The position numbers were made by a program, and so were the translations under genes. The notes under the pieces are model-generated. The model was not told the DNA's origin and made no database searches. It saw only the letters and a program-made list of their open reading frames with translations. This document shows positions 63,610 to 64,000 of a stretch of DNA of 64,000 nucleotides, one piece after another. The DNA comes from Clostridium sp. AWRP. GTDB lineage: Bacteria; Bacillota; Clostridia; Clostridiales; Clostridiaceae. The stretch covers positions 310,001 to 374,000 of the forward strand of contig NZ_CP029758.2 of the NCBI RefSeq assembly GCF_004006395.2, in the 5' to 3' direction. Within the stretch, counting starts at the first letter, position 1. Each line of letters begins with the position of its first letter.

Positions 63610-64000
63610 TAAAAGTCCTAATTGTCGAAGATGATCCCATGGTGTGTGAATTAAATAAAAGATACTTAAGCCAGGTAAATGGATTTAAATTAGTAGATAC
63701 TGCTCCTTCCTTTGAAGATGCAGTTAAAGTACTGAAAAAAAATCAAATTGATTTAATATTACTTGATATTTTCATGCCAGGAAAAAATGGACTTGATTTG
63801 TTTAAATATATTAGAAAATTAAATGGGGAAGTTGATGTTATAATTGTTTCAGCAGCTTGCGATATAAATGTGATAAAAAAGTCACTTCACTTAGGTGTGG
63901 TTGATTACTTAATTAAACCATTTGAATTTGAAAGATTTAATTCTGCACTTTCAAGTTATAGGGATGCTCAAAATTTTATAAAGGGGAATAATGTTATAAA
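63606..64000 (+). CDS. CitB/DcuR-type response regulator (3' partial)
   Basis: Starts at TTG 63606, overlapping the kinase stop. The receiver domain reads IKVLIVEDDPMVCELNKRYL with the acidic pair, the phosphoacceptor Asp54 in DLILLDIFMPGKNGLDL, and the conserved lysine in VDYLIKPFEFERF. The C-terminal DNA-binding domain lies past the window edge. Partner of the upstream kinase. Confidence 0.93.
   Translation, partial: MIKVLIVEDDPMVCELNKRYLSQVNGFKLVDTAPSFEDAVKVLKKNQIDLILLDIFMPGKNGLDLFKYIRKLNGEVDVIIVSAACDINVIKKSLHLGVVDYLIKPFEFERFNSALSSYRDAQNFIKGNNVI

Overview
The window is AT-rich, with strong AGGAGG-type ribosome binding sites, frequent GTG/TTG starts and short intergenic gaps. Its genes (WhiA, YvcK, a clostridial TetR/RND pair, citrate lyase, several chemoreceptors, an ammonium transporter with PII) point to an anaerobic, motile, low-GC Firmicute of the genus Clostridium in the broad sense. 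A cluster I, acetogen/C. kluyveri-like species is my guess from gene content, not something the sequence proves.

Layout. 1-11960 is a conserved housekeeping block: yvcK (5' end cut by the window edge), whiA, a CBS/DRTGG regulator, dnaE, pfkA, pyk and a 23S rRNA uracil methyltransferase. 11961-24440 is an accessory, decaying region. It holds a GNAT acetyltransferase, a MocR-type regulator divergent from a PLP decarboxylase with a TGTTAT-repeat operator, a truncated GNAT, an EFR1 ferredoxin, chemoreceptor debris, a YkuS-family gene, an L-lactate permease remnant, a 40-bp perfect palindrome, a nitrilase, a chemoreceptor killed by two stop codons, a decayed IS630 element with TA duplications, an IS4-like deletion derivative with an 11-bp target duplication, and a bacterial STAY-GREEN (Mg-dechelatase-like) gene. 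24571-27888 holds a chemoreceptor, a DUF3870 protein and an EamA transporter.

27936-41062 is the most interesting part. A canonical promoter leads into a cyclic-di-GMP-II riboswitch whose P1 stem competes with a 14-bp terminator, so it is predicted to switch transcription ON. Downstream is an almost gapless run: a chemoreceptor, a TIM-barrel sugar isomerase/epimerase, two DPM1-like glycosyltransferases, an aldo/keto reductase, an FAD oxidoreductase, a polytopic GT-C-like protein, a processive GT2 synthase carrying three N-terminal MshEN c-di-GMP-binding repeats, and a BcsB-like periplasmic/cell-surface subunit, closed by a strong terminator. I read this as an exopolysaccharide synthesis and export operon controlled twice by c-di-GMP: at transcription and, probably, at enzyme activity.

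41314-54585 holds amtB-glnK-type PII, a THUMP RNA methyltransferase, a TetR regulator divergent from an MFP-RND efflux pair with a visible operator at the promoter, DbpA-like helicase, dGTPase, a yybP-ykoY (Mn2+) riboswitch in front of a Ca2+/cation antiporter, and an Lrp/AsnC regulator. 54637-64000 is a citrate/C4 metabolism region: malic enzyme and aspartate ammonia-lyase on the minus strand, and divergently a 2-hydroxycarboxylate transporter, citD-citE-citF and a CitA/DcuS-type sensor kinase with its response regulator, which runs off the window end. Together these genes would import citrate, cleave it to acetate and oxaloacetate, and pass C4 acids to pyruvate or aspartate/fumarate. No tRNA, rRNA or CRISPR array was recognised.
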